DNA of 64,000 nucleotides from Phytoactinopolyspora halotolerans (GCF_010550675.1 NZ_JAAGOA010000028.1:35432-99431); one strand, 5' to 3'. Counted from the stretch's first letter, positions 8,530 to 18,243 are shown. The notes: a model not told the origin generated them from the sequence alone. A program made the numbers and translations.

Positions 8530-9318
8530 GTGCAGGACATCGGTTCCACAGGGATGAGGGTCATGCTCGAGGCACTGGGCGATTTCGGCGACACGGTCTT
8601 GGAACACGCCGAGAACGCGATGTCGTCGCCGTGGATCTACGTGCTCATCTTCGGGCTGGCGTTCCTGGACGCCTTCTTCCCGGTTGTGCCGAGCGAGACG
8701 CTGGTCATCACCGCCGGTGTCTTCGCCGCCAGCGGTGATCCGGCTCTGCTGGTGGTGATCGTCAGCGCTGCGGCGGGAGCGTTCGTCGGCGACCACACGT
8801 CGTACCTGATCGGGCGGACCGCAGGAGTCCGTGTGCGCCGGCGCTTCCTGGGCGGTAAACGGGCGGGTGCGGCGTTCACCTGGGCGTCCAATGCGTTGAC
8901 CCAGCGCGGCGGGCTGATCCTGGTGGTCGCCCGGTACATCCCCGGTGGGCGGACCGCCGTGACACTGACCTGCGGGACCCTGAACTATCCGCTGCGGAAG
9001 TTCAGCTTCTTCGACATGTTCGCAGCGATCTCCTGGGGCATCTACTCGGGCCTGATCGGCTACTTCGGAGGCCGGGCGTTTGAGGACGACCCGCTGCGCG
9101 GGCTGCTCCTCGGGCTCGGCATCGCGCTCGGCATCACGGTGATCGTGGAGATCGTCCGGCACGTGATCAATCGGCGCCGAGGCCCGGTGTCACTGTTCGA
9201 GGAAGACAACGACGACGGCGGCAGCGGTGACGCGGGCGCCGAAGAGGTGGAGGTCGACGAGGCGGAGGTAGCGGAGGAAGCCGCTCGCCTCGCTGAAGAC
9301 CCCACCGAGACCCGCTGA
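8530..9318 (+). CDS. DedA family membrane protein (VTT domain)
   Basis: 262-residue inner-membrane protein of the DedA/VTT family, thought to act as proton-coupled lipid-phosphate scramblases or exporters. The family signature is present: the re-entrant loop FLDAFFPVVPSETLVITAGV (about residues 45-65), the GDHTSYLIGR segment, and FLGGKRAGAAFTWASNALTQRGG followed by RYIPGGRTAVTLTCGTLNYP with the conserved arginine. Hydrophobic segments lie near 35-55, 68-88, 165-185 and 198-218. The C-terminal 40 residues are strongly acidic (EEVEVDEAEVAEEAARLAED). The GTG start at 8530 lacks a strong ribosome site; ATG at 8554 or 8563 are equally possible. It stands alone and the substrate is unknown. Confidence 0.9.
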   Translation: MQDIGSTGMRVMLEALGDFGDTVLEHAENAMSSPWIYVLIFGLAFLDAFFPVVPSETLVITAGVFAASGDPALLVVIVSAAAGAFVGDHTSYLIGRTAGVRVRRRFLGGKRAGAAFTWASNALTQRGGLILVVARYIPGGRTAVTLTCGTLNYPLRKFSFFDMFAAISWGIYSGLIGYFGGRAFEDDPLRGLLLGLGIALGITVIVEIVRHVINRRRGPVSLFEEDNDDGGSGDAGAEEVEVDEAEVAEEAARLAEDPTETR

Positions 9319-9396
9319 CCGACGACAACGGCCGTCGCTCACGGACGGCGACGGCTGCCGCCGGGCAGCGACGGACCGCCCCGGGCGGCTTCTGCG

Positions 9397-10812
9397 CTAT
9401 GAGGCCTGGCTGACGGAGGACATGTTGAAGTCGGGCACCCGTAGCGCCGGCATCGCGGTGCGCGGGAAGTAGTCGCCCCACTCCCGGCTGAACGTCGGCA
9501 CCGTCGCACCGGCGTGGGAGAACCGATCCAGCAGAGCCACCGGGCTCTCGTTGAAGCGGAAGTTGTTCACCGCCCCGGTGACCTCGCCGTTCTCCACCAG
9601 GTACACGCCGTCGCGGGTGAGCCCGGTCAGTAGCAACGTCTGCGGGTCGACCGCGCGGATGTACCACAGGCAGGTCAGCAGCAACCCACGTTCCATGTCT
9701 CGGACCAGGTCGTCGGTGGAACCGGTGGCGCCGTCGACGGTGAGCCCGAGGTTGTCCACCGCCGGGGTGACCGGCAGACCGGTGAGCTGTGCCGAGTGCC
9801 GGGTCTGGAGCAGGGAGGAGAGTTGACCGTCCTCGATCCATGCGGTGCGTCGCAGCGGCAGACCGTTGTCGAAGACGCTCTGCTCCGCCGACGAGGCGCG
9901 CGCCAGGGCGGCGGGGGCGCACTCCAGCCCGGGGAAGCTCGGGTCGGACCAGAGCGTGACCGGTTGAGCGGAGAGTTTCTCACCCACCCGGGTGCCGGCG
10001 CCTGGACGTGCGTACACGCTCCGGCCGTCGTATGCGTCCCGGGCACCCATCGTCCAGTAGGCGTAGATCATCAGGTCCGCGACGGCCGTCGGCGGCAACA
10101 ACGTGTCATACCGGCCGGCCGGCAGTTCGACGCTGCGGCGAGCCCAGGCCAGCCGCCGCTGCAGCTCGGCGTCGAGCCCGGCGATGTCGATGTCGGCCAA
10201 CTCCCGGCAGGACTGGCCCACCCACGCGGAGGCGTTGCCGGCGTCGGCGCTGGGGTCGCCGGGACGGCTGGACTTGCCGGTGATCCCGATATGCCCGGTC
10301 GGCTGCTCGTGCCGCAGCCGTAGGCCCGTGGAACTGCCCAGGTAGGTGGTGCGCACCTCGTGTTCGACGTATCCGTAGAGGAAGTTCCGTCGCTCGGAGT
10401 TCGTGGCGAACGCCTCGCCCAGGGCCGGTGCCAGCGTGGCGAACGCGGCGGCGGAGGTGCGTCCGGGTTCCGCCGCCCAGTCAGCGGCCGCCTCGCCCGC
10501 GATGAGCGGCTGGGCGTCCTCGGCCGGTCCGTTGTCCCGTGCCGCCTGCTCCGCCGTGCGCACCAGCGGCTCCAGCGCGTCGTCGGTGACGGCGCTACGG
10601 GAGACGACGCCGGAGGCGGTGCCGGTGCTGCCGCCGACCAGGGCGACGACCGTGACCAGCCGCTCTTGCATCACGCCGTTGGTGGTCAGGGCGTTGTTGG
10701 CCCACCTCAGGTTGGCGGTGAAGGACTCGTCCACCAAGGCCAGCATGCCGTCGGTGCGGGAGAGCTCGAGGCAGCGCTCGACGATCTGCTGCGGCGTCAT
10801 GACCCCGCTCAC
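9397..10812 (-). CDS. tldE: TldE/PmbA-type subunit of the TldD/TldE metalloprotease
   Basis: 471-residue partner of TldD, the heterodimeric zinc protease that trims peptides and processes some ribosomally made peptide products. It lacks the HExxxH zinc motif, as expected for the TldE/PmbA subunit, and has the conserved C-terminal block LVENGEVTGAVNNFRFNESPV. The GTG start overlaps the tldD stop (GTGA, four bases), which shows translational coupling; an internal ATG at 10800 (MTPQQIVER) is an alternative start four codons later. The two genes form a minus-strand operon tldD-tldE. No peptide precursor gene is apparent beside them. Confidence 0.92.
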   Translation of the reverse strand: MSGVMTPQQIVERCLELSRTDGMLALVDESFTANLRWANNALTTNGVMQERLVTVVALVGGSTGTASGVVSRSAVTDDALEPLVRTAEQAARDNGPAEDAQPLIAGEAAADWAAEPGRTSAAAFATLAPALGEAFATNSERRNFLYGYVEHEVRTTYLGSSTGLRLRHEQPTGHIGITGKSSRPGDPSADAGNASAWVGQSCRELADIDIAGLDAELQRRLAWARRSVELPAGRYDTLLPPTAVADLMIYAYWTMGARDAYDGRSVYARPGAGTRVGEKLSAQPVTLWSDPSFPGLECAPAALARASSAEQSVFDNGLPLRRTAWIEDGQLSSLLQTRHSAQLTGLPVTPAVDNLGLTVDGATGSTDDLVRDMERGLLLTCLWYIRAVDPQTLLLTGLTRDGVYLVENGEVTGAVNNFRFNESPVALLDRFSHAGATVPTFSREWGDYFPRTAMPALRVPDFNMSSVSQAS

Positions 10813-12335
10813 TGGCCACCCTCCTGAGCCGTGTTCAGCACGTTGATATCCCGGAACAGCGCGGACGGGCAGCCGTGTGACACCGGTGCGATCTGCCCGG
10901 GCTGCGCCTTGCCGCAGTTGAACGCGCCTCCGAGCACGTAGGTCTGCGGACCGCCGACGGCATCCAGGGACCCCCAGAAGTCCGTCGTCGTCGCCTGGTA
11001 CGCGACATCGCGCAGTTGTCCGCTCAGCCGGCCGTTGCGGATCCGGTAGAACCGCTGGCCGGTGAACTGGAAGTTGTACCGCTGCATATCGATCGACCAG
11101 GACTTGTTCCCGACGATGTAGATGCCGTCGTCCACTCGGGAGATCAGGTCCTCGGTGGACGGTCCGGCGGCGGCCGGCTGCAAGGAGACGTTCGCCATCC
11201 GTTGCACCGGGACGTGGCCGGGCGAGTCGGCGAAGGCACAACCGTTGGACCGGCTGGTCCCGAGCGCGGACGCGTTGTCCTTCGCCATCGCCCGGTCGAG
11301 CTGGTATCCGACCAGCACGCCGTCGCGGACGATGTCCCAGCGCTGCGCCTGCACTCCTTCGTCGTCGTAGCCGATGGTGGCCAGCCCGTGCCGCGCGGTG
11401 CGATCCCCGGTGACATGCATCGCGGGGGAGCCGTAGCGCAGCGTGCCGAGCTTGTCCAGCGTGGCGAACGAGGTCCCGGCATAGTTGGCCTCGTAGCCGA
11501 GCGCGCGATCCAGTTCGGTGGCGTGGCCGACCGACTCGTGGATGGTCAGCCACAGGTTGGTGGGGTCGATGACCAGGTCGTACCGGCCGGCGTCGACCGT
11601 CGGCGCGGCGAGCTTCTCCGCCAGCAGCGGCCCGAGCTCGTCGAGTGCGGCGTCCCAGGCGACCACGCCGTCGGCGCCGGTGACGTACTCCCAGCCTCGG
11701 CCGGCGGGTGCGGCGAGCGTCTCCATCGTCTCGAATCTGCCGCTGCCGGCGTCGACGGCGAGTGCCTCGAAGGCCGGCTGCACCCGGACGCGCTGTTGAG
11801 TGGTGACGGTGCCCGCCGTGTTCGCGTAGAACTTGTTCTCCAGCACCTGGTCCAGGCGAGCCGTGATGTGATCGACGGCCGGCTGCTCGAGCACCTGCCG
11901 CGAGCGGGCGGCCAGCAGTTCGATCTTGTCCGTGTCCGGGATGCTGAACGGGTCGATGTCGTAGTCGGACACCCACATCACGTCGGCGTAGGTGGGCTCG
12001 TCGGCGATCTCCACCCGGGTGGGGCTGAGGTCCCGGGCCACCTTGGCCAGCTCGACGGCCTGCTCGGTGGCGCGGACCGCGTGTTCGGGGGTCAGGTCGA
12101 CGGCGGCGGCGAAGCCCCAGGTGCCGTCGTGCAGGACCCGGACGCTGAAGCCGACGTCCTCGCCGTCGCGGCTGCCTTCCAGAGCGGCGTCGCGGAGGGC
12201 CAGCGTCTGCGAGCGGATGCGTTCGAACCTGAACTCCGCGTGGTCGACGCCGAGGTCACGAGCGCGTTGCAGTGCGGCGTCGGCGAGCATCCGCATCGGA
12301 TAGGCGCGGAACGCCGGATCGATCTCATGAGCCAC
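10809..12335 (-). CDS. tldD: Metalloprotease TldD
   Basis: 508-residue catalytic subunit of the TldD/TldE protease. The zinc site is HESVGHATELDRA, that is HExxxH, in the middle of the protein, and the C-terminal block GGAFNCGKAQPGQIAPVSHG carries the conserved cysteine region. The GTG at 12335 is chosen because TACGCT lies seven bases upstream and no ribosome site is present, so the message is probably leaderless. Longer frames reach 12371 but would run into the palindromic repeat. It is divergent from aroC, with repeat B copy 1 between them. Peptide maturation or peptide turnover are both possible roles. Confidence 0.93.
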   Translation of the reverse strand: MAHEIDPAFRAYPMRMLADAALQRARDLGVDHAEFRFERIRSQTLALRDAALEGSRDGEDVGFSVRVLHDGTWGFAAAVDLTPEHAVRATEQAVELAKVARDLSPTRVEIADEPTYADVMWVSDYDIDPFSIPDTDKIELLAARSRQVLEQPAVDHITARLDQVLENKFYANTAGTVTTQQRVRVQPAFEALAVDAGSGRFETMETLAAPAGRGWEYVTGADGVVAWDAALDELGPLLAEKLAAPTVDAGRYDLVIDPTNLWLTIHESVGHATELDRALGYEANYAGTSFATLDKLGTLRYGSPAMHVTGDRTARHGLATIGYDDEGVQAQRWDIVRDGVLVGYQLDRAMAKDNASALGTSRSNGCAFADSPGHVPVQRMANVSLQPAAAGPSTEDLISRVDDGIYIVGNKSWSIDMQRYNFQFTGQRFYRIRNGRLSGQLRDVAYQATTTDFWGSLDAVGGPQTYVLGGAFNCGKAQPGQIAPVSHGCPSALFRDINVLNTAQEGGQ

Positions 12336-12342
12336 GCGCCCG

Positions 12343-12348
12343 AGCGTA
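12343..12348 (-). promoter_or_regulatory. -10 box of leaderless tldD
   Basis: TACGCT on the minus strand, seven bases before the GTG start of tldD, with no ribosome binding site between. Confidence 0.5.
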
Positions 12349-12380
12349 TCCCACCCACCACCCACCCCCACATGCCCCGC

Positions 12381-12474
12381 CCTAAATGATCATGTGAAGT
12401 GGGTTTTCCCCAGCACTACCATGTCTGCAGACCTGGTACGGCGCGAGAAAACCTACTTCACATGATCATTTAGG
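12381..12474. repeat. 92-94 bp palindromic repeat, family B, copy 1
   Basis: Almost perfect palindrome. The outer 20 bases CCTAAATGATCATGTGAAGT are exactly repeated in inverse at the right end; the middle is the palindrome GTCTGCAGAC. Inner arm positions differ between left and right. Other copies are at 20406-20497 and from 63926 to the window edge. It lies between the divergent tldD and aroC genes, so it cannot be a shared terminator here. Confidence 0.88.
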
Positions 12475-12517
12475 GGTAGCGGGGCAGGGGTGGGGGCGGC
12501 GTGGGAAGATGTTCACC

Positions 12518-13710
12518 ATGCTCAGATGGCTCACGGCGGGGGAATCGCACGGCCCCGCGCTCGTCGCGACCCTGGAAGGGCTCCCGGCCGGCGTTCAGGT
12601 CACCACAGACGACGTGGCGGAGGCGTTGGCTCGCCGCCGGCTCGGCTACGGGCGTGGCGCGCGGATGTCCTTCGAGGCGGACAAGGTGACATTCCTCGGC
12701 GGCGTGCGGCATGGCCGGACCCTCGGCGGTCCGCTCGCCGTGCAGGTGGGGAACACGGAGTGGCCGAAGTGGGAGAAGGTGATGTCCGCCGACCCGGTCG
12801 ACCCGGACGAGCTGGACGGGCTGGCCCGCAACGCGCCCCTGACCCGCCCGCGCCCCGGACACGCGGACCTGGCCGGCATGCAGAAGTACGGCTTCGATGA
12901 GGCTCGCCCGGTACTGGAGCGGGCCAGCGCCCGGGAGACGGCGGCGCGCGTCGCGCTCGGTTCGGTGGCGGCCGCGTTCCTGGAACAGGCGTACGGGGTC
13001 CGGCTGGTGAGCCACACCGTCGAACTGGGCACCATCGCGGTTCCCGCCGGCTCCCCGCTGCCGCATCCGGACGACGTGGCGAAGCTGGACGTTGACCCGC
13101 TGCGCTGCTTCCACGCGGAGACCAGCGACGCGATGGTGACCGAGGTGGACGAGACCCGAAAGGCCGGTGACACCCTGGGCGGCGTCGTTGAGGTCGTCAC
13201 GTACGGGCTGCCGCCCGGGCTCGGCAGCTACGTGCACGGCGACCGCCGGCTGGACGCCCGGCTGGCCGGTGCGCTGATGGGCATTCAGGCGATCAAGGGT
13301 GTGGAGGTCGGCGACGGCTTCGAGCTGGCGCGCACGCGCGGGTCGGACGCACAGGATGAGATCGAGCCGGTGGAGGGCGGCGGCGTGCGACGCACGTCGG
13401 GGCGCTCCGGCGGCATCGAAGGCGGTATGTCCACCGGTGAGGTGATGCGGGTCCGGGCGGCGATGAAGCCGATCTCCACCGTTCCGCGCGCGCTGCGCAC
13501 GATCGACACCGCGACGGGTGAGGAATCCCGCGCTCACCACCAGCGTTCCGACGTCTGCGCCGTGCCGGCAGCCGGTGTGGTGGCCGAGGCGATGGTCGCG
13601 CTGATACTCGCGCAGGCGGCGTTGGAGAAGTTCGGCGGCGACTCGGTGGCGGAGACGGCGCGGAACTGGCGTTCCTACCTGGACGCCATCCCGGAGAGGC
13701 TGGCGATCCG

Positions 13711-13714
<4 letters not shown>
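12518..13714 (+). CDS. aroC: Chorismate synthase
   Basis: 398-residue FMN-dependent enzyme that turns EPSP into chorismate, the last step of the shikimate pathway. It begins [15 protein letters not shown] and shows the family signatures [25 protein letters not shown] and [14 protein letters not shown] prefer the ATG at 12518 over 12509 because GGGAAG sits nine bases before it, whereas that same site abuts the earlier ATG. The stop overlaps aroK by four bases (GTGA). First gene of aroC-aroK-aroB. The aromatic-amino-acid genes here are constitutive-looking; no attenuator is seen. Confidence 0.97.
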
Positions 13715-15292
<1,578 letters not shown>

Positions 15293-15318
15293 TCAGCCGC
15301 ACAGGAGCAGTCAGTACA

Positions 15319-15359
15319 CATCGGCATACCCGGGATGCGCACATGGCGCATCGCCGATG
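15319..15359. terminator. Hairpin between convergent aroB and the alarmone synthetase gene
   Basis: Outer arms CATCGGC (15319) and GCCGATG (15353) enclose inner arms GATGCG (15334) and CGCATC (15347), giving a two-part stem with an eight-base bulge. It lies between convergent stops, as a bidirectional terminator would. There is no T-run, so this is tentative. Confidence 0.4.
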
Positions 15360-15367
15360 GCGGCGGG

Positions 15368-16207
15368 TCAGTCGCGGTAGTGCCGACGGGCTTGGCGTAG
15401 CCGGGCGACCACCTCTTCGGCCGGGACCACATGCTGCTCGTCCGGCGGCTCCGGCCCGTTTTGCTGGTCGACGCCGTCGGCGACGCGGATCTCGTTGTGC
15501 AATCGCTCCATCGTCTCGTCGAGATGAGCGGCCGTCTGCGCCGCGGTGGCGAGGTCGTCGAGCAGCTCCCGTGGCACGTCCTTGTCGTACTTGTAGTAGA
15601 TCTTGTGCTCGAGGCTCGCCCAGAAGTCCATGGCGATCGTGCGCAGCTGAACCTCGACGACGACCTCCACCATGCCGTCGGAGAGATACACCGGGATCAC
15701 GACGATCGCGTGCAGGCTGCGGTAGCCGTTGGGCTTGGGCTGAAGGATGTAGTCCTTGACCTGGAGTACCCGGACGTCCTGCTGCTTGGCGAGCATGTCG
15801 AATACGCGGTACGTGTCCGAGACGAAGCTGCAGGTCACCCGCACGCCGGCGATGTCGGTAATGGTCTCGCGGATCGCGTCGAACGACGGGTAGCACCCCT
15901 TGCGCTGGATCTTCTCCAGGATGCTCTCCGGAGACTTCAATCGCGAGGAGACATGTTCGATCGGGTTGTAGTCATGCAGGTGGCTGAACTCTTCCCGCAG
16001 GATCGAGATCTTGGTGGTGATCTCCTCCATGCCGAACTTGTACTGCATCATGAAGCGGGTGAAGTCCTCGCGCAGCTGACGCAGCTCCTTGACGGCGACC
16101 GGATCCGCGGACGCCGCCTGGCTCGCCGAGTGTGCGTTCATGCTGGCGAGCACCGAGGACAGCGATGTGGCGTGCTCGTGGCCCGCTTGGGATGCCGAAA
16201 TCCTCAC
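15368..16207 (-). CDS. Small alarmone synthetase, RelA/SpoT nucleotidyltransferase domain (RelQ-like)
   Basis: 279-residue single-domain (p)ppGpp synthetase. The synthetase core runs from about residue 75 to 215: [20 protein letters not shown] (residues 83-102), [14 protein letters not shown], the G-loop region [19 protein letters not shown], and [20 protein letters not shown]. The hydrolase (HD) domain and the TGS/ACT regulatory domains of long RelA are absent, so it can make but probably not degrade alarmones. GTG start with TAGAGT six bases upstream and no ribosome site, so leaderless. It is convergent with aroB and divergent from aroQ, interrupting the shikimate gene group. Activation by stress is family knowledge. 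Confidence 0.93.
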   Translation of the reverse strand: MRISASQAGHEHATSLSSVLASMNAHSASQAASADPVAVKELRQLREDFTRFMMQYKFGMEEITTKISILREEFSHLHDYNPIEHVSSRLKSPESILEKIQRKGCYPSFDAIRETITDIAGVRVTCSFVSDTYRVFDMLAKQQDVRVLQVKDYILQPKPNGYRSLHAIVVIPVYLSDGMVEVVVEVQLRTIAMDFWASLEHKIYYKYDKDVPRELLDDLATAAQTAAHLDETMERLHNEIRVADGVDQQNGPEPPDEQHVVPAEEVVARLRQARRHYRD

Positions 16208-16212
16208 CCGTC

Positions 16213-16219
16213 CACTCTA
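16213..16219 (-). promoter_or_regulatory. -10 box of leaderless alarmone synthetase gene
   Basis: TAGAGT on the minus strand (inside CATAGAGTGGACGG), six bases before the GTG start. The 105-base gap to aroQ holds this promoter and the divergent aroQ one. Confidence 0.5.
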
Positions 16220-16297
16220 TGTGGCACGGTCCGGCCAGGCGTGCGAAACGGAGGCGTCCGAGATGGGGCGAACATCACGTCGGTCGGTGCCGCACTG

Positions 16298-16303
16298 TAG
16301 GGT
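16298..16303 (+). promoter_or_regulatory. -10 box of leaderless aroQ
   Basis: TAGGGT eight bases before the aroQ ATG, with only CAGATGCG between, which is not a ribosome binding site. Confidence 0.45.
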
Positions 16304-16311
16304 CAGATGCG

Positions 16312-16749
16312 ATGAAGAAGGTGCTGGTGCTGAACGGCCCGAACCTGGGCCGGCTCGGCTCGCGGGAGCCGGACGTGTACGGTGACACGTCCTACGACGA
16401 CCTCGTCAAACGGTGCGAGCGTAACGGTCGGGAGCTCGGGTTCGACGTCGAGGTGCGGCAGACCGATGACGAGGCCGAACTCGTCGGCTGGCTACACTCC
16501 GCCGCTGACGCCGCTACGCCGGTGGTGCTGAACCCGGCGGCGTTCACGCACTACTCGTACGCGCTGCGCGACGCCTGTGCGCAGCTGACGGCACCGCTGA
16601 TCGAGGTGCATATCTCGAACCCGGCCGCGCGTGAGTCGTTCCGTCACACCAGCGTCGTGGCCGGCGTCGCCACCGGGACCATCGCCGGTTTCGGCATGGT
16701 CTCCTATGACCTCGCGCTCCAGGCGCTGCACGACCTGCACCACCGGTGA
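16312..16749 (+). CDS. aroQ: Type II 3-dehydroquinate dehydratase
   Basis: 145-residue dodecameric type II dehydroquinase converting 3-dehydroquinate to 3-dehydroshikimate. Signatures: [20 protein letters not shown] with the catalytic Tyr in the DVYG lid, [15 protein letters not shown], and the catalytic His in [17 protein letters not shown] followed by GTIAGFG. The ATG at 16312 gives the normal length; upstream in-frame starts would add a non-conserved leader. No Shine-Dalgarno is seen; a TAGGGT box eight bases upstream suggests a leaderless transcript. It stops five bases before the converging toxin gene. Confidence 0.97.
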   Translation: MKKVLVLNGPNLGRLGSREPDVYGDTSYDDLVKRCERNGRELGFDVEVRQTDDEAELVGWLHSAADAATPVVLNPAAFTHYSYALRDACAQLTAPLIEVHISNPAARESFRHTSVVAGVATGTIAGFGMVSYDLALQALHDLHHR

Positions 16750-16754
16750 GGAGC

Positions 16755-17348
16755 TCACGACGCGGGAGCCGGTGGGGCAGGAGGTACTGACGGCGCGGAC
16801 GGGGCCGACGGCGTCGATAGGGTCGATGCGGCCGGCGGCATGGTCCGGACCGACGGGACGACCTCGTCCGCAGGTGCGCCCGAGTCGGTGAACCCGGCCA
16901 CGGGTAGGAAGCCGAGGGCTTTCGCGGCAGCGCGTTGCGGCTCGCTCTGTGTGGCGAAACCGACCCGCTCACCCGGTTCGGCCAGCGGCCGCACCGCGAT
17001 GTCGGCAACGGCGAGATGCAGGGCCTCCATGGCATGGACGCCGTAGACCCGCACGATGGTGAGCGCGGCGCTCTCCGTCGCCGTAGGGTCTGGGCGGGTC
17101 AGGCTGATCGGACCGTCGGGTGAGACCTCCTCATACAGTTTCTCGATCAGCACGTCGACGTCGGCGAGGCGTTTCGCCTTGCCTGCGCGGTGCAGCGTCG
17201 CCACGACCTCGACCAGCGTGAAGCTTGCCGTCAGCAGCAGCTGTCCGCCTTCCACCAGTGCCCGCGCCTGCTGATGTCCGGGCTCGTCGGCGAGGTAGGA
17301 ACGGACCAGAACCGACGGATCGACATAGATCAGCGTGGTATCGATCAT
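16755..17348 (-). CDS. PIN domain toxin (VapC-like) with Pro/Ser-rich tail
   Basis: 197-residue likely ribonuclease toxin. The PIN core covers residues 1-150: VDPSVLVRSYL with Asp10, TLVEVVATL with Glu47, and HAMEALHLAVADI with Glu108 and Asp116, which together form the acidic metal site; the usual R/H-x-x-D is replaced by Glu108. After about residue 155 the protein becomes a low-complexity tail (TLSTPSAPSAPSVPPAPPAP) not expected in VapC proteins. It begins one base after the stop of the ribbon-helix-helix gene, the order typical of vapBC. Toxicity and target RNA are inferred from the family. Confidence 0.8.
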   Translation of the reverse strand: MIDTTLIYVDPSVLVRSYLADEPGHQQARALVEGGQLLLTASFTLVEVVATLHRAGKAKRLADVDVLIEKLYEEVSPDGPISLTRPDPTATESAALTIVRVYGVHAMEALHLAVADIAVRPLAEPGERVGFATQSEPQRAAAKALGFLPVAGFTDSGAPADEVVPSVRTMPPAASTLSTPSAPSAPSVPPAPPAPAS

Positions 17349-17349
17349 C

Positions 17350-17652
17350 TCAGCGCCCCTTGGTCCAGAGTTCGGTGACCACCGGTCCGATCCCCTCGGT
17401 CTCCTTCAGTGCGGCAGAGAAACGCTCCGGCGTGACGGGAGGGGCCGGCGACTCGACCAGGATCCCCATCTCGCGGGCGCGTTCCTTGAGGCGATATCGG
17501 CGGGTGGTGACGCCGTCGGCCGGGCCCTCGGCGGGCGCGGCCGAATGTAGCGCCTTGTTGGCGAGTGCATTCACCGAGATCCCTTCGCGCTTTGCCTTGG
17601 CGGTCAAGCGCGCATGCAGGTCGTCGGGGATGCGTAGGAGAAGCTGCCGCAT
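17350..17652 (-). CDS. Ribbon-helix-helix antitoxin (Arc/HicB-type DNA-binding)
   Basis: About 100-residue protein whose N-terminus MRQLLLRIPDDLHARLTAKA and GISVNALANKAL form an Arc-like ribbon-helix-helix DNA-binding fold. The C-terminal half (residues 50-100) is polar and probably the toxin-binding part. The ATG at 17652 is preferred over 17661 because TATCAT lies seven bases before it. It precedes the PIN toxin by one base, so the pair is one operon, and the repeats just upstream are the expected autorepression site. Confidence 0.78.
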   Translation of the reverse strand: MRQLLLRIPDDLHARLTAKAKREGISVNALANKALHSAAPAEGPADGVTTRRYRLKERAREMGILVESPAPPVTPERFSAALKETEGIGPVVTELWTKGR

Positions 17653-17659
17653 GACGATC

Positions 17660-17695
17660 ATGATAGCTGATAGCTGCTATCGCATGCTAGCTATT
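17660..17695 (-). promoter_or_regulatory. Promoter and operator repeats of the toxin-antitoxin operon
   Basis: GATAGCT occurs twice in tandem (17662-17675) followed by its inverse GCTATC (17676-17681) and a further GCTAGCTAT (17686-17694). The -10 box TATCAT (17660-17665, minus strand) lies inside the first repeat, so a repressor bound here would block transcription. The stretch is A/T-rich compared with its surroundings. Confidence 0.55.
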
Positions 17696-17707
17696 ACTTG
17701 ATATCAA

Positions 17708-18169
17708 TCACAGCGCGTCGATGAACCGTTTCGCTTCCTTGACGCTCATCCCCGTGTGATCGCGGAGCAGCTGGATGGCGGCGGTCCGGGTGAACGGGTC
17801 CTGTTCAACCAAGGCGTTCAGCCTGCGTAACAGGTGATCGTCGATGACCGCACTCGACTGCCCGCCCGATTCGGTCTGAGTGGACGTCTCCGCCTGCGGG
17901 AAGACACGTCCGACCATGAGCTCCTGAACGACGAGCGTCGCCTCGTGGGTCTCCAGCTTGCTGTGTTTACGCAACAGCTTGATCGCCTGCTCGGTATGGC
18001 CCTGCCATGCCAGCGACCGCAGCTCCTCCTGGAACTCGGAGTTCAGGCGGACATCGGAGAGTACGGTGTTCTCGACCGGCTTGCCACGGCGCTCCGGGGC
18101 TCGCCTGATGATCACCACGCTCACGACAATCGCCAGGCTTACCACCAGAATCAAGCCGAGCTCGACCAT
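17708..18169 (-). CDS. Membrane-anchored protein with two L7/L12 C-terminal-domain-like repeats
   Basis: 153 residues. An N-terminal membrane segment (VELGLILVVSLAIVVSVVII) is followed by a cytosolic part in which two helix-hairpin units resemble the C-terminal domain of ribosomal protein L7/L12: EQAIKLLRKHSKLETHEATL at about residues 65-85 and AAIQLLRDHTGMSVKEAKRF at about residues 130-150 (compare the L7/L12 pattern AIKxVRxxTGLGLKEAK). The linker between them is Q/S/T-rich. The ATG at 18169 is preferred over the TTG at 18175, with TACCAT seven bases upstream. It is not the ribosomal stalk protein itself, lacking the N-terminal dimerisation domain. Function unknown; I see no family I can name with certainty. 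Confidence 0.72.
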   Translation of the reverse strand: MVELGLILVVSLAIVVSVVIIRRAPERRGKPVENTVLSDVRLNSEFQEELRSLAWQGHTEQAIKLLRKHSKLETHEATLVVQELMVGRVFPQAETSTQTESGGQSSAVIDDHLLRRLNALVEQDPFTRTAAIQLLRDHTGMSVKEAKRFIDAL

Positions 18170-18176
18170 GATCAAA

Positions 18177-18182
18177 ATGGTA
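18177..18182 (-). promoter_or_regulatory. -10 box of leaderless L7/L12-like gene
   Basis: TACCAT on the minus strand, seven bases before ATG 18169; the bases between (TTTGATC) contain no ribosome site. Confidence 0.45.
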
Positions 18183-18243
18183 ACCGATGCGGCCTTCTCT
18201 CGTGGAGTGAACGGCAGGGTCTCTCACCCGAGAAGACGGCGTC

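Noticed and set aside
6678..8594. A 638-codon minus-strand frame over gcvP
   Set aside because: Antisense of gcvP; the composition is His/Arg/Gly-rich with no recognisable domain.
9397..11976. An 859-codon minus-strand frame joining tldE to sequence inside tldD
   Set aside because: Its first 390 codons are tldD read in another frame; the real start of tldE is near 10812.
11016..12389. A 457-codon plus-strand frame over tldD
   Set aside because: Antisense to the conserved zinc protease and without known motifs.
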